Notes: generated by a model not told the origin, from the letters alone. Positions 51,202 through 60,584 are shown, counted from the first letter of the stretch. The stretch: DNA of 64,000 nucleotides from Ruminococcaceae bacterium UBA6434 (GCA_002437245.1 DJOQ01000003.1:1-64000); one strand, 5' to 3'. Translations and numbers: made by a program.

Positions 51202-52728
51202 TTATTCTGCGGTTTTTGCTGCCTTAGCGGCTTTTCTTTCCTCTATTTCCTTTACGTACTCTCTCTGTTTTCTCTCGGTAACTTTGTAGAAGAGCATGGG
51301 GATAATGGTAGCCACCATCGAAATAGCACCCGAGAGGATAAGCACAGCCCAGAGCTTTTCGGAGCCCTCGGGAGTAACGGTATTGTACGGGTCTGACGGG
51401 GAAATTCCCGAAATTCCGTATGCCATAACGCCTATGAATGCGCCGACAGCCATACCGATTTTATTGATGAATGTCTGCATTGAGAAGCAGATACCCTCTG
51501 CTCTTTCGCCCGTTTTCCACTCAAGGTATTCTACGGTATCGCCTATCATAGCATAAGTTATTACGTTATTGATACCCTGCGGAAGTCCGAGAAGAACAAA
51601 GCCTATGGCAAGCCAAAGAAGTTTTGAAGAATTGTTGTATCCGCCGTTTCTGCCTATGAAGTACATGGCAAACATAACGACCGCTCCGAGAACATGTACA
51701 TATATGTATGTCTTTTTCTTTCCGAGGTGCTTTGTGAACCACGGAATAAGTACCGTTGCAATGGCTCCGCCGGGTACTACGAGTATTGTAAGAATACTGT
51801 ATACCGCTTCGTTTCCGAGAACATACTTTGCAAAGTAAAGTGAGCCGGTGTACATATAAACGGTTCTGGCAGCTCCCAAAATACCCGAAAGAAGTATGAG
51901 CAAAAGCTGATCGTTTTTAAAGAGCAAGCCGAGGTTATGACCGAGTGACGGCGGAGTTGTATCGGTTGTATATCTTTCTCTTGTGTTCTTAAAGCCGTAG
52001 AAGAACATCGGCATGGACACAACAACAAGAACAACGGCGCAAATGAAATAGGTCCATTTAAGAGTGTGTGCATTGGCTGCGGAATTAGCGGCTATAAGTA
52101 CGCCGTCGGCATCTTTGTATTTAGCCGTTACGGCAGAAGTGATTATGGGTACAAATACCGTTACGGCACCTGCGCCGACGGTGCAGCAAAGACGCGCAAC
52201 CGTAAGAAGATTACCGCGTATATTTGTGTTGTTGGTCATAGCCGTTGAAAGTCCCCAATACGGAACGTCCGCTACGGTATATACCATTGACCAGATAACA
52301 TATATAACGGAAATGATGATAAATGATTTTGCCGTGCTGTTATAGACAGGCAAAAAGCAGGCTATTGTAACCAAGCCTATCGGGATAGCCATCCATTTAA
52401 GGTACGGGCGGCATTTACCCCATTTGGTCCTCGTTCTGTCAACTATGGAACCCATAATCGGGTCATTAAGAGCGTCATATATTCTCGTAAAGAGCATAAG
52501 AAGCGCTACTGCGGTGGCGCCTGTCGTTTTTCCGATTTTAGCGTCCGCCATTAAAAGAGCATCGGTCATAAATATGGTAAGATACGAACCGATGATGGTA
52601 CAGATAAAGTTTTGGCCTATACCGGTAATGCTGTACGCAATAGCTTCGCGCGGCTGCATATTACCGTCATTCGGAGTAGTGCCGAACAGCTTGTGCCAGA
52701 AACTTTTCTTAACAGATTGCTTTTCCAT
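51202..52728 (-). CDS. GPH-family sugar:cation symporter
   Basis: A 508-residue transporter with about 12 helices of the glycoside-pentoside-hexuronide family (MelB-like). The N-terminal half shows YDALNDPIMGSIVDRTRTKWGK, the family hallmark loop between TM2 and TM3, and the central VADVPYWGLS. The tail is Lys/Ala/Glu-rich. Sugar unknown. AAAAGGAG precedes the start. A divergent homologue begins 297 bases away. Confidence 0.9.
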   Translation of the reverse strand: MEKQSVKKSFWHKLFGTTPNDGNMQPREAIAYSITGIGQNFICTIIGSYLTIFMTDALLMADAKIGKTTGATAVALLMLFTRIYDALNDPIMGSIVDRTRTKWGKCRPYLKWMAIPIGLVTIACFLPVYNSTAKSFIIISVIYVIWSMVYTVADVPYWGLSTAMTNNTNIRGNLLTVARLCCTVGAGAVTVFVPIITSAVTAKYKDADGVLIAANSAANAHTLKWTYFICAVVLVVVSMPMFFYGFKNTRERYTTDTTPPSLGHNLGLLFKNDQLLLILLSGILGAARTVYMYTGSLYFAKYVLGNEAVYSILTILVVPGGAIATVLIPWFTKHLGKKKTYIYVHVLGAVVMFAMYFIGRNGGYNNSSKLLWLAIGFVLLGLPQGINNVITYAMIGDTVEYLEWKTGERAEGICFSMQTFINKIGMAVGAFIGVMAYGISGISPSDPYNTVTPEGSEKLWAVLILSGAISMVATIIPMLFYKVTERKQREYVKEIEERKAAKAAKTAE

Positions 52729-52752
52729 TAAGTTAACTCCTTTTCCTTTTTT

Positions 52753-52816
52753 ACAACTTTATACAACTTACAAAAGTTATAAAAATAATTATAGTGCAGA
52801 AATCAAAAATAGTCAA
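52753..52816 (-). promoter_or_regulatory. Promoter and repeats before the minus-strand GPH gene
   Basis: TTGACT (52811-52816), 17 bases, TATAAT (52788-52793) on the minus strand. Between -10 box and start codon, ACAACTT occurs at 52753 and 52763, exactly 10 bp apart, with an inverted AAGTT near 52774, a possible operator. Confidence 0.6.
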
Positions 52817-52958
52817 ATTGAATATTTCATATTTCGCATCTTAATTTTTTATACGACATAAAAGCTCCTTAGTGGTCAATATCACGCAAATACCGAAACG
52901 CGGCATCGCTTAAAACCATATTGCGTTCGGCTCTCACTTGCTTACCTTATATTTTTAT

Positions 52959-52987
52959 TTGACTTATTACGCCGAAACCTTTATTAT
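52959..52987 (+). promoter_or_regulatory. Promoter of the plus-strand GPH gene
   Basis: TTGACT (52959-52964), 17 bases, TATTAT (52982-52987). ATCGGAGGAT lies before the GTG start at 53026. Confidence 0.7.
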
Positions 52988-53025
52988 ATTAGTTATGTAT
53001 TACACTCAAATCGGAGGATAACGGC

Positions 53026-54432
53026 GTGAAAAAATCAAACAGTCTAATGAAAAAATTACCCGGATACATCGGATACGGTGTAGGCGCTGTTGGTCTGGAC
53101 CTCAGCTACGGAATGTTCTATTCGTTTTTGTCGTATTACCTTTCAAGCGTGCTCGGACTTAAACCCGCATTTCTTTTGATACTTACCCCGATAGCACGTA
53201 TCTGGGACGGAATTAACGACCCGATGATGGGAACGATAGTTGACAATACGCGCACAAAATTCGGCAAATACCGCCCGTGGATACTCATAGGTGCATTCTC
53301 GAACGCGGTAGTTCTTACGCTCCTCTTTACATCTTTCGGTATGAGCGGAACAAAGCTTTACATATATATCGCCGTAATGTATATTCTTTGGGGAATGACC
53401 AACACAATGGCAGACATTCCGTATTGGTCGATGATACCATCTTTTACAAGCGAGGCAAAAGAGAGAAACCTTGTGGCGACCATAGCGAGAACATTTTCAG
53501 GTCTCGGTCAGGGAATTATAACAATATTGACCCCCATAATACTCCCCCTGCTCTCAACCGGTATGACAACCGAAAAGGGATACAGCGCAACGGGATTTTC
53601 GCGTTGGGCTATGATATGCGGAATAGCGCTTATACTGTTTTCGGCGACCTGCGTATTCAATACCAAAGAGACAAATGTCGTTTACAACGAAAAACAAAAA
53701 TTCAGTTTCAAGCAGATATTCAAAACCGTGGCTCACAACGACCAGCTCGTCGTATTTATGATATTCGCCATGCTTTCAAATGCGGGCTGGTATCTCACAA
53801 GCTCCACGGCTGTATACTATTTCACGGATGTTTTGGGTCAGCCGAAAGGTCAGTCGCTTTTCCAGACAATCGGCGCAGTAGGCTCGGTAGTGGGTCTTTT
53901 GGTAATTCCCCTGCTCTCGAAGAAATTCACAATGCGCTCAATATACACCACATCACTCTCAACGACTATTTTGGGATATGCTTTGATGTTCCTCTTCGGT
54001 CCCGTGCTTAAAATAGCAATAGCGCTCGACATATGCTATATTTTGGCTTCGGTGGGCATCAGTTCAATGTTTGTTTCGCAGACGGTATTTCTCGCGGATA
54101 TAGTCGATTACGGCGAATACAAAAACGGCTCTCGAAGCGAGAGTATAACTTTCTCGATGAAGGGCTTTTTGCAAAAAATGGCTTATACCATTCAGACTAT
54201 CGTCCTTTTCGGCGGGCTCGGTATATTCGGTTACAATGAACAAATCAGAGAGGGCGTTATAAACAGCGCCACCAAAAACGCAATAGGCGTAATAGCTTTC
54301 GGAATACCGCCCATACTTATAATCATTTCAATGATAGTATTCCGCAACAAATTTAAAATTCACGGTGAGCTTGCCGAAAAAGTGCACAACTATATTACGG
54401 AAAAAAGAGCCGCAGACGGTGAAGATAAATGA
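53026..54432 (+). CDS. GPH-family sugar:cation symporter
   Basis: A 468-residue symporter with about 12 helices. Hallmarks are WDGINDPMMGTIVDNTRTKF and MADIPYWSMIPSF. The C-terminal half has FLADIVDYGEYKNGSRSES, as in MelB relatives. The GTG start has GGAGG upstream. It is translationally coupled to a histidine phosphatase (ATGA overlap), so the imported compound may be handled by that enzyme. Substrate unknown. Confidence 0.9.
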   Translation: MKKSNSLMKKLPGYIGYGVGAVGLDLSYGMFYSFLSYYLSSVLGLKPAFLLILTPIARIWDGINDPMMGTIVDNTRTKFGKYRPWILIGAFSNAVVLTLLFTSFGMSGTKLYIYIAVMYILWGMTNTMADIPYWSMIPSFTSEAKERNLVATIARTFSGLGQGIITILTPIILPLLSTGMTTEKGYSATGFSRWAMICGIALILFSATCVFNTKETNVVYNEKQKFSFKQIFKTVAHNDQLVVFMIFAMLSNAGWYLTSSTAVYYFTDVLGQPKGQSLFQTIGAVGSVVGLLVIPLLSKKFTMRSIYTTSLSTTILGYALMFLFGPVLKIAIALDICYILASVGISSMFVSQTVFLADIVDYGEYKNGSRSESITFSMKGFLQKMAYTIQTIVLFGGLGIFGYNEQIREGVINSATKNAIGVIAFGIPPILIIISMIVFRNKFKIHGELAEKVHNYITEKRAADGEDK

Positions 54433-55154
54433 GAATTCTTATTATAAGACACGGCGACCCCGACTACGAAAAAGATTCACTGACTCAAAAGGGATGGCAC
54501 GAGGCGGAGCTTCTTGCGGATAAAATGGAAAAGACCGACGTTACGGCTTTTTATGTCTCGCCGCTCGGCAGAGCGCAGGACACGGCAAACGTCACGCTTA
54601 AAAGGCTCGGAAGAAGCGCAAAAACCTATCATTGGCTCAGGGAATTTCACGCTCCGATATTTGATAAAAAGACAAAAAAGCTTTGCGGTCCGTGGGACCT
54701 TATGCCGTCGTTTTTTACCAAAGAGGACGACCTGTACGATATTAAAAAATGGGCTGATACCGAGTTTATGAAGCAAGGCAGAGTGAAACAGGAGTACAGA
54801 AAAGTTTCGCAGGGTCTTGACAAGGTGCTTAAAGCGCACGGATACGAGAGAAAAGACAAATACTACAAAGCCGTAAATGCCAATAAAGACACAATAGCGT
54901 TCTTTTGCCATTTCGGCGTAGAATGTGTTATGCTCTCACATCTGCTCAACATTTCGCCCGTCTGCCTGTGGCAGGGCTTTTGTGCCGCCCCGACTTCGGT
55001 TACGACGCTGTACACCGAAGAGCGCGAAAAGGGCATAGCGGTATGGCGTTGCAGCTCATTCGGAGATATTTCGCATCTGTACGCCGGGAACGAAGAACCT
55101 GCATTTGCCGCACGGTTTTGCGAAATTTATGACGATATGTCGCAAAGGCACTGA
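54429..55154 (+). CDS. Histidine phosphatase family protein
   Basis: A 241-residue member of the phosphoglycerate-mutase-like superfamily. The catalytic RHG motif is at residues 8-10 (IIRHGDPDY), with a second arginine in SPLGRAQDTA and the second histidine in FFCHFGVE. Acts on phosphorylated small molecules or proteins. Overlaps the GPH transporter stop by four bases. A terminator follows. Confidence 0.9.
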   Translation: MRILIIRHGDPDYEKDSLTQKGWHEAELLADKMEKTDVTAFYVSPLGRAQDTANVTLKRLGRSAKTYHWLREFHAPIFDKKTKKLCGPWDLMPSFFTKEDDLYDIKKWADTEFMKQGRVKQEYRKVSQGLDKVLKAHGYERKDKYYKAVNANKDTIAFFCHFGVECVMLSHLLNISPVCLWQGFCAAPTSVTTLYTEEREKGIAVWRCSSFGDISHLYAGNEEPAFAARFCEIYDDMSQRH

Positions 55155-55166
55155 CAAAAAGCATAT

Positions 55167-55210
55167 AAAAAGGGGCTGTGAAAAACTTCTCGTTTTTACA
55201 GTCCCTTTTA
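55167..55210. terminator. Bidirectional terminator
   Basis: AAAAGGGGCTGTGAAAAAC pairs with GTTTTTACAGTCCCTTTT (one or two mismatches), between the phosphatase and murC. Confidence 0.8.
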
Positions 55211-55230
55211 AATATCTGGATTTTATTAAA

Positions 55231-56604
55231 TTATTTAAGCTTATCTATCATCATATGAGCCGCTTTGTATATATCGCCGCAACCGAGAGTCAAAACAAGG
55301 TCGCCGTCCTTTGCGTTTTTAACCACATAATCGGCAACTTCCTCAAATGTATTAAACCATACGGAGCCCGGAATTTTTGCGGCGAGCTGAGAAGTGTATA
55401 CATTATAAGTATTGACTTCACGCGAACCCATTATTTCGGTCATAACGCAATGGTCGGGTATACTTAGCACCTTTGCGAAGTCGTCCATCAGCATATAGGT
55501 GCGCGAATAGGTAAACGGCTGGAATACCGCCCAAACGCTGTTATATCCCATCTCCATAGCGGCGTCAATGGTAACCTTGAGCTCTGCGGGGTGGTGTGCA
55601 TAGTCATCTACAAAGGTAATGCCCTTATACTTGCCGAGCAGCTCAAAACGCCTGTGGGCGCCGCTGAAAGCGTCAAGTCCCTCGCGGCACGACTCGGCAT
55701 CCGCTCCCGAATACATTGATGCCGCCAAAGCCGCAAGCGCATTAAGAACATTGTGGAGCCCGGGAACTCTGAGTTTTATGTGACAGAGGAACTCGCCCTT
55801 ATGCATGGCGTCAAATTCATAATAAGCGCCGTGTACGGGAGCTATATTTTCGGGATAATAGTCGTTCTCTTCCGCCATACCGAAAGTAATGAGGTCCTTA
55901 CCGGAAATACCCTCCATGGCTTTTAAGGTGTTGGCGTCGTCGCCGTTGTAAATTACAGCCTTTGTCGCCATAGAAGCGAATTTATGGAAACTCTTAATAA
56001 GATTGTCAAGTGTTTTGAAATAGTCGAGATGATCCTCGTCTATATTGAGTATAACTGCAACATCGGGTGACAGGTCAAGAAAAGTATCGACAAATTCGCA
56101 CGCCTCGCAGACGAAATTTTCACTCTTGCCTACCCTGCCGCTTGAACCCATCATGGGGAGTTTTCCGCCGATTACGGCAGACGGGTCAAGCTTTGCGGTT
56201 ATCATTATCTGCGTGGTCATAGATGTGGTTGTGGTCTTGCCGTGAGTTCCGCAAATACCGACGCAGTTTTTATACATTCTCGAAATTGCGCCGAAAAGTT
56301 TTGAACGCTCAAAGGTCGGTATTCCGCTTGCCTTAGCGGCTACAAGCTCCGGATTATCTTTAAGCAAAGCCGCGGTATAAACTATCATCTCGGCGCCCTT
56401 GATGTTTTCCGCTTTTTGACCCATGGTAACGGGTATGCCGAGTTTACGTATTCTGTCAAGCGTATCGCTCTCGTTATTATCCGAGCCGGAAAGCTCATAG
56501 CCCCAGCTGTGAAGTATCTCGGCAAGCGGGCACATACCGCTGCCGCCTATTCCTATAAAATGTACTCTCTTTACTTCTTTTAAAAGTGTATCTATGTCTT
56601 TCAT
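55231..56604 (-). CDS. murC: UDP-N-acetylmuramate--L-alanine ligase
   Basis: A 457-residue cytosolic ligase that adds L-alanine to UDP-MurNAc, the first peptide step of peptidoglycan. Motifs: HFIGIGGSGMCPLA for the UDP substrate, GICGTHGKTTTTSM as ATP loop, and DDYAHHPAEL for the C-domain. The start at 56604 is preferred to 56613 because AAAGG is ten bases from it and only one base from the longer start. A TATAAT box lies upstream. It is separate from the mur/fts run at 58-64 kb. Confidence 0.95.
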   Translation of the reverse strand: MKDIDTLLKEVKRVHFIGIGGSGMCPLAEILHSWGYELSGSDNNESDTLDRIRKLGIPVTMGQKAENIKGAEMIVYTAALLKDNPELVAAKASGIPTFERSKLFGAISRMYKNCVGICGTHGKTTTTSMTTQIMITAKLDPSAVIGGKLPMMGSSGRVGKSENFVCEACEFVDTFLDLSPDVAVILNIDEDHLDYFKTLDNLIKSFHKFASMATKAVIYNGDDANTLKAMEGISGKDLITFGMAEENDYYPENIAPVHGAYYEFDAMHKGEFLCHIKLRVPGLHNVLNALAALAASMYSGADAESCREGLDAFSGAHRRFELLGKYKGITFVDDYAHHPAELKVTIDAAMEMGYNSVWAVFQPFTYSRTYMLMDDFAKVLSIPDHCVMTEIMGSREVNTYNVYTSQLAAKIPGSVWFNTFEEVADYVVKNAKDGDLVLTLGCGDIYKAAHMMIDKLK

Positions 56605-56699
56605 ATAAGCCATACCTTTCGGTTTATTATGTCAGTATCTCCGACTAAGATATATTATATTGCATTTTGCTGAAAATTTAAACCCTTAAATTACCTTTC

Positions 56700-56726
56700 A
56701 CAATATATTTTCGATGTTCATATTAT
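56700..56726 (+). promoter_or_regulatory. Possible sigma-K-type promoter of dpaAB
   Basis: AC at 56700-56701, 17 bases, then CATATTAT (56719-56726), which fits the mother-cell sigma-K pattern AC-17-CATAnnnT. In Bacillus the equivalent operon is sigma-K dependent. Short motif, so tentative. Confidence 0.4.
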
Positions 56727-56764
56727 GGTGTATAGATATCCATTCCGTAAAAGGAGGGAAATGA

Positions 56765-57598
56765 ATGAAAAATATCGTTATTGCCGGCGGCGACAAAAGA
56801 ATGAACTGTCTCGCCGAACAGCTTTTTAACAGCGGGTATTCCTTCTCGTCCTATGCCGCAGGCAGCGGACTTGACAAAGAGGAATTTCTTTGTTACCTGC
56901 GTGAAAATAACAATATACTGCTGATACTGCCTCTGCCTGTAAGCCGCGATAAGGTTTATTTGAATACCGATAAAGCATTCCGCAGCGTCAGCTTATCCGA
57001 AATCGGCGAATGTCTCGGCGAAACCGATACGGTAGCAGGAGGAATCATCGGCGACAGTCGCGCTGTTTTGTCGGCAAACGGTGCCAAAGTATATGATTAC
57101 TATGATGAGGAATTTATTACGGACAATGCCCGTTTGACCGCGCAATGCCTTAAATTTGTGTTAAATGAAAACGGAATATATGATTTTACCGGTAAAAAAA
57201 CGGCAGTTACCGGATACGGCAGAACTGCCAAGGCAATCGCCGAATTTATGAAGGAAAACGGCGCAAAAGTCCTGATAACGGCAAGGGACCCGCATTCTCT
57301 CGGCGATGCGGTTAAAAAGGGCTACAGCATTTGTTTGCTCAGGGATTATGACTGCATAGCACACGACGCGGATATTTTAATAAATACCGTTCCTGCCGAA
57401 ATAATAGATAAAAATATTTTGAGTCGATTAAGGAAAGACGTACTGCTTATAGATATAGCCTCTCCCCCTTTCGGAGTGGATATCGGTCTTGCCGACTCTT
57501 ACGGGATAAACGTCGTCAGGGCATTGGGGCTTCCCGGAAAATATGCTCCCGAAAAAGCCGGCAAACTGATATTCAAGAAAATTCAACCGCTTCTGTAA
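56765..57598 (+). CDS. dpaA: Dipicolinate synthase subunit A
   Basis: A 277-residue subunit (SpoVFA). The N-terminal NIVIAGGDKRMNCLAEQL is a family start, and a C-terminal NAD(P)-binding fold follows with TAVTGYGRTAKAIAEFMKENG. With DpaB it oxidises dihydrodipicolinate to dipicolinic acid, which loads the spore core with calcium and gives heat resistance. GGAGGG precedes the start. Presence of the pair marks the organism as a spore-former. Confidence 0.95.
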   Translation: MKNIVIAGGDKRMNCLAEQLFNSGYSFSSYAAGSGLDKEEFLCYLRENNNILLILPLPVSRDKVYLNTDKAFRSVSLSEIGECLGETDTVAGGIIGDSRAVLSANGAKVYDYYDEEFITDNARLTAQCLKFVLNENGIYDFTGKKTAVTGYGRTAKAIAEFMKENGAKVLITARDPHSLGDAVKKGYSICLLRDYDCIAHDADILINTVPAEIIDKNILSRLRKDVLLIDIASPPFGVDIGLADSYGINVVRALGLPGKYAPEKAGKLIFKKIQPLL

Positions 57599-57610
57599 GG
57601 GGGGAAAAAT

Positions 57611-58180
57611 GTGCTGAACTTAGGATTTGCAATGTGCGGCTCGTTCTGTACGTTTAAAAAAGTAATTCCGATTATGGCAAAACTCAAAAGCGACGGATTT
57701 AACGTTGTTCCCATAATGTCAAAGACGGCATATTCCACCGACACGCGCTTTGGTGCGGCAAAGGATTTTACCGACGAAATAACCAAAATAACCGGGAACG
57801 ATATTATAAGAACTCTGCCCGAAGCAGAGCCGATAGGACCGAAAAAGCTGCTTGATTTGCTCATTATTGCGCCCGCCACGGGAAACACTCTCGGAAAAAT
57901 GGCAAACGGCATAACCGATACCTCCGTTACGCTTGCCGCAAAGGCGCATCTTCGCAACAGACGTCCCGTGGTAATAGCCGTTTCGACAAATGACGCACTC
58001 GGCTCCGCCGCTAAAAACATAGGTCTTTTAATGAACTGCAAATATATCTACTTCGTACCGATGAGGCAGGACGACTGCATTAACAAGCCGAATTCCATAG
58101 TTGCGGATTTTGAAAAAATACCCATAACCGTTTTGGACGCTTTGAACGGCAAGCAGACCGAACCTGTAATAATATCGTAA
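57611..58180 (+). CDS. dpaB: Dipicolinate synthase subunit B
   Basis: A 189-residue flavoprotein-like subunit (SpoVFB). NLGFAMCGSFCTFKKVIP at the N-terminus and LLIIAPATGNTLGKMANGI are typical. The start is a GTG at 57611 behind GGGGGGA, 13 bases after dpaA. A terminator (58222-58261) follows. Confidence 0.95.
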   Translation: MLNLGFAMCGSFCTFKKVIPIMAKLKSDGFNVVPIMSKTAYSTDTRFGAAKDFTDEITKITGNDIIRTLPEAEPIGPKKLLDLLIIAPATGNTLGKMANGITDTSVTLAAKAHLRNRRPVVIAVSTNDALGSAAKNIGLLMNCKYIYFVPMRQDDCINKPNSIVADFEKIPITVLDALNGKQTEPVIIS

Positions 58181-58221
58181 AACAATGTAAAAAATCATCT
58201 GAAGCACAAAGCAAAAAACAA

Positions 58222-58261
58222 TATAACCGCATCCGAAAAAGCTTTGGGTGCGGTTATTATT
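58222..58261 (+). terminator. Terminator of dpaAB
   Basis: AATAACCGCA and TGCGGTTATT arms around a short loop with a T-rich tail. Confidence 0.8.
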
Positions 58262-58267
58262 TTACGG

Positions 58268-58311
58268 CAAAAACGGGCTGTAAAACTTTCGTTTCTACAG
58301 CCCGTTTTTAG
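58268..58311 (-). terminator. Terminator of ftsZ
   Basis: AAAACGGGCTGTA and TACAGCCCGTTTT arms; on the minus strand it follows the ftsZ stop. Confidence 0.85.
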
Positions 58312-58343
58312 GGATTTAATCAGAAAAGATATTATAATTTAAA

Positions 58344-59462
58344 TTACTTTTTGCCGTTGAAGATGTCGAGAACGTCCATATAGCCGTCATCGTTTCCGAA
58401 GCCCTTGCCGTTATCGGTAGTGCTGCTTACATCCTCAAAGCCGTCATCTTTGCCGCCGAATGAAAAATCATCGGTCTTAGAGGGCTTTTTAGGCATACCG
58501 TTTTCGTCTGTGCCAAAGCCTGTGGCGATAACGGTAATTGTCATCTCGTCCTCTTTCTCTTTATCGAGGTCAACACCGAAGATAATGTTTGCATCTTCAT
58601 CTGCCGCCGCACGGACTATGCCTGCCGCAGTATCAATATCGTCAAGACCGATATCCTCGGAAGCGGAAATGCTTATGATAACGCCCTTGGCGCCGTCGAT
58701 TGTGGATTCAAGAAGAGGGCTCGAAATAGCTCTTTGAGCCGCCTGCTCTGCCTTATCTTTACCCTTAGCCGTACCTACGCCCATATGAGCGTGACCTGCG
58801 TCTTTCATAACAGCGGTAACATCGGCAAAGTCAAGATTTATGAGAGCCGGTTTAATGATGAGGTCGGAAATGCTCTTAACGCCCTGGCGAAGAACATCAT
58901 CGGCTATATCAAACGCATTGAGAAGAGTTATCTTCTGCTCGGATACCTGCTTTAATCTCTCGTTGGGAATAACAACAAGGCTGTCTACATGACCTGCAAG
59001 CTCTGCAATGCCTGCCTCTGCCTGCTGCATACGCACTTTACCCTCAAAGTCAAAGGGCTTTGTAACTATACCTACGGTAAGGATGCCCTTTTCCTTAGCT
59101 ATCTCGGCAATAACGGGAGCTGCGCCCGTACCGGTTCCGCCGCCCATACCTGCGGTGATAAACACCATCTGCGTATCGTTAAGAGCTTCGATAATGGCGT
59201 CGCGGCTCTCCTCGGCGGCTTTCTGGCCGATTTCGGGCTTTGCACCGGCACCCCTGCCCTGTGTAATCTTTTCGCCTATCTGGATTTTCTGACCTGCCTT
59301 TGAAAAAGCAAGCGTCTGCTTATCGGTATTTATAGCTATAAGCTGAACTCTTCCGAAGTCGTTGTTTGCCATACTGTTGACGGCATTTCCGCCGCCTCCG
59401 CCAACGCCTATAACTTTAATATTAGTAACGTCATTAAATTCGTTGTCCATTTCAAAATCCAT
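58344..59462 (-). CDS. ftsZ: Cell division protein FtsZ
   Basis: A 372-residue tubulin-like GTPase that forms the division ring. The nucleotide loop is GMGGGTGTGAAPVIA, the N-terminus KVIGVGGGGGNAVN, and NLDFADVTAVM is the T7 loop area. A short acidic linker leads to DGYMDVLDIFNGKK, the C-terminal partner-binding peptide. GGAGG lies ten bases before the ATG. It has its own promoter with an inverted repeat, 139 bases after ftsQ; no ftsA is adjacent. Confidence 0.97.
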   Translation of the reverse strand: MDFEMDNEFNDVTNIKVIGVGGGGGNAVNSMANNDFGRVQLIAINTDKQTLAFSKAGQKIQIGEKITQGRGAGAKPEIGQKAAEESRDAIIEALNDTQMVFITAGMGGGTGTGAAPVIAEIAKEKGILTVGIVTKPFDFEGKVRMQQAEAGIAELAGHVDSLVVIPNERLKQVSEQKITLLNAFDIADDVLRQGVKSISDLIIKPALINLDFADVTAVMKDAGHAHMGVGTAKGKDKAEQAAQRAISSPLLESTIDGAKGVIISISASEDIGLDDIDTAAGIVRAAADEDANIIFGVDLDKEKEDEMTITVIATGFGTDENGMPKKPSKTDDFSFGGKDDGFEDVSSTTDNGKGFGNDDGYMDVLDIFNGKK

Positions 59463-59501
59463 TTGTGAACATCCTCCATTATGTAAAGTCTTTTATTTCA
59501 C

Positions 59502-59565
59502 ACCTAAATAAAGTTAAACTCATACCTATTTAGGTTAGTATATCATATTGTTCCGTTATTTTCAA
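59502..59565 (-). promoter_or_regulatory. ftsZ promoter with inverted repeat
   Basis: TTGAAA (59560-59565), 17 bases, TATACT (59537-59542) on the minus strand. A 9-bp inverted repeat, ACCTAAATA (59502-59510) and TATTTAGGT (59527-59535), starts right after the -10 box and could be an operator or a leader hairpin. Confidence 0.65.
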
Positions 59566-59600
59566 TGTTTTTTTGCAATATTATTGTATACGTATAAAGA

Positions 59601-60584
59601 TTACGGCAAAAGGAACGGAATCGTAGTATTGTCCTCACGCTGAGGACTGAGATATGCTTTTTTGTCAATGGTGAAATCTATACTGCCCGTAAAATCCGGA
59701 TTATCGCTGTCAAGTCTTGTAAGGGCAGCTTTAACGAAATTCATTTTGTCGTTTACCGAGGACGAAAGTCCCAAAAGCACGGTAACGCGCTCTTTATAGA
59801 CCATTTTTATATTGGAATGGTTGCTCACGTCTATGCTTGTAATTCCGCTGAGTTCGTTGGAATCGAGAAGCGCAAGCACATTTTTTATGATACCGAGATC
59901 GTCATTATCCTGAAATTCCACGTTTTCACCGGGGACTGCGGAAACAACGGGTGAAGAGTCTATTATGATAATACCGTCCCCGATAGTCATAAGTCCGTCT
60001 TCAAGCACCTTGCCCTTGTCGGAAACCAGTGTAAAACTGTCGCCGTTGTCTATTGCAAGCTTCGCCGTTGCAGCCGTGATTTTTATCGTTATTGTTCCCG
60101 AAAGATTGCGTTTTATTTCAGCCGTCTCAACATAAGGAAGCGTGCTTTCAATTCCCGCTGCGGCTTTTTTCTTACTCGTCATAAACATATTGTCGCCTAT
60201 ATTTATCTGCGACGCATCTATAACGTCTTCGCTGCTGTATACTTCGTCGCCCGTAACCGCCACATTGTCTATGTGGAAAAATACCGTAAGCGAAAGAGTT
60301 ACGGCGACGGCAATTATAATTGTTACACCGAGAAAAAGTGCAATCAGCCTTTTTATCCTGCGCTTCTTCATTTTGATAAGTCGGCTGCGACGGCGCATTT
60401 CATCGCGCGAGAGCTGCTGCCTGCCGCCCTGCGTGCGCTCATTTGCCCTGCTGCCGTACGTTATATCGGTTGTCTGCCTCCTGCGAGTGCCGGTCGGCGC
60501 GGTTTTCTGCCGACTCACCCGCGGGCTTCCCGACGTTTTCGGCGAGCTGCCTTGTCTGTTGTTTTTCGGTCCCGTCATTTTCAT
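59601..60584 (-). CDS. ftsQ: Cell division protein FtsQ/DivIB
   Basis: A 327-residue bitopic protein: a basic, low-complexity cytoplasmic tail (1-76), one membrane helix (LIALFLGVTIIIAVAVTLSL), then a POTRA domain (FFHIDNVAVTGDEVYSSEDV) and an outer domain. It links division proteins FtsB/L. The start at 60584 has AAGGATAA upstream and overlaps the murA end by 146 bases in another frame. An internal ATG at 60398 would avoid the overlap but lacks a ribosome site. Confidence 0.88.
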   Translation of the reverse strand: MKMTGPKNNRQGSSPKTSGSPRVSRQKTAPTGTRRRQTTDITYGSRANERTQGGRQQLSRDEMRRRSRLIKMKKRRIKRLIALFLGVTIIIAVAVTLSLTVFFHIDNVAVTGDEVYSSEDVIDASQINIGDNMFMTSKKKAAAGIESTLPYVETAEIKRNLSGTITIKITAATAKLAIDNGDSFTLVSDKGKVLEDGLMTIGDGIIIIDSSPVVSAVPGENVEFQDNDDLGIIKNVLALLDSNELSGITSIDVSNHSNIKMVYKERVTVLLGLSSSVNDKMNFVKAALTRLDSDNPDFTGSIDFTIDKKAYLSPQREDNTTIPFLLP

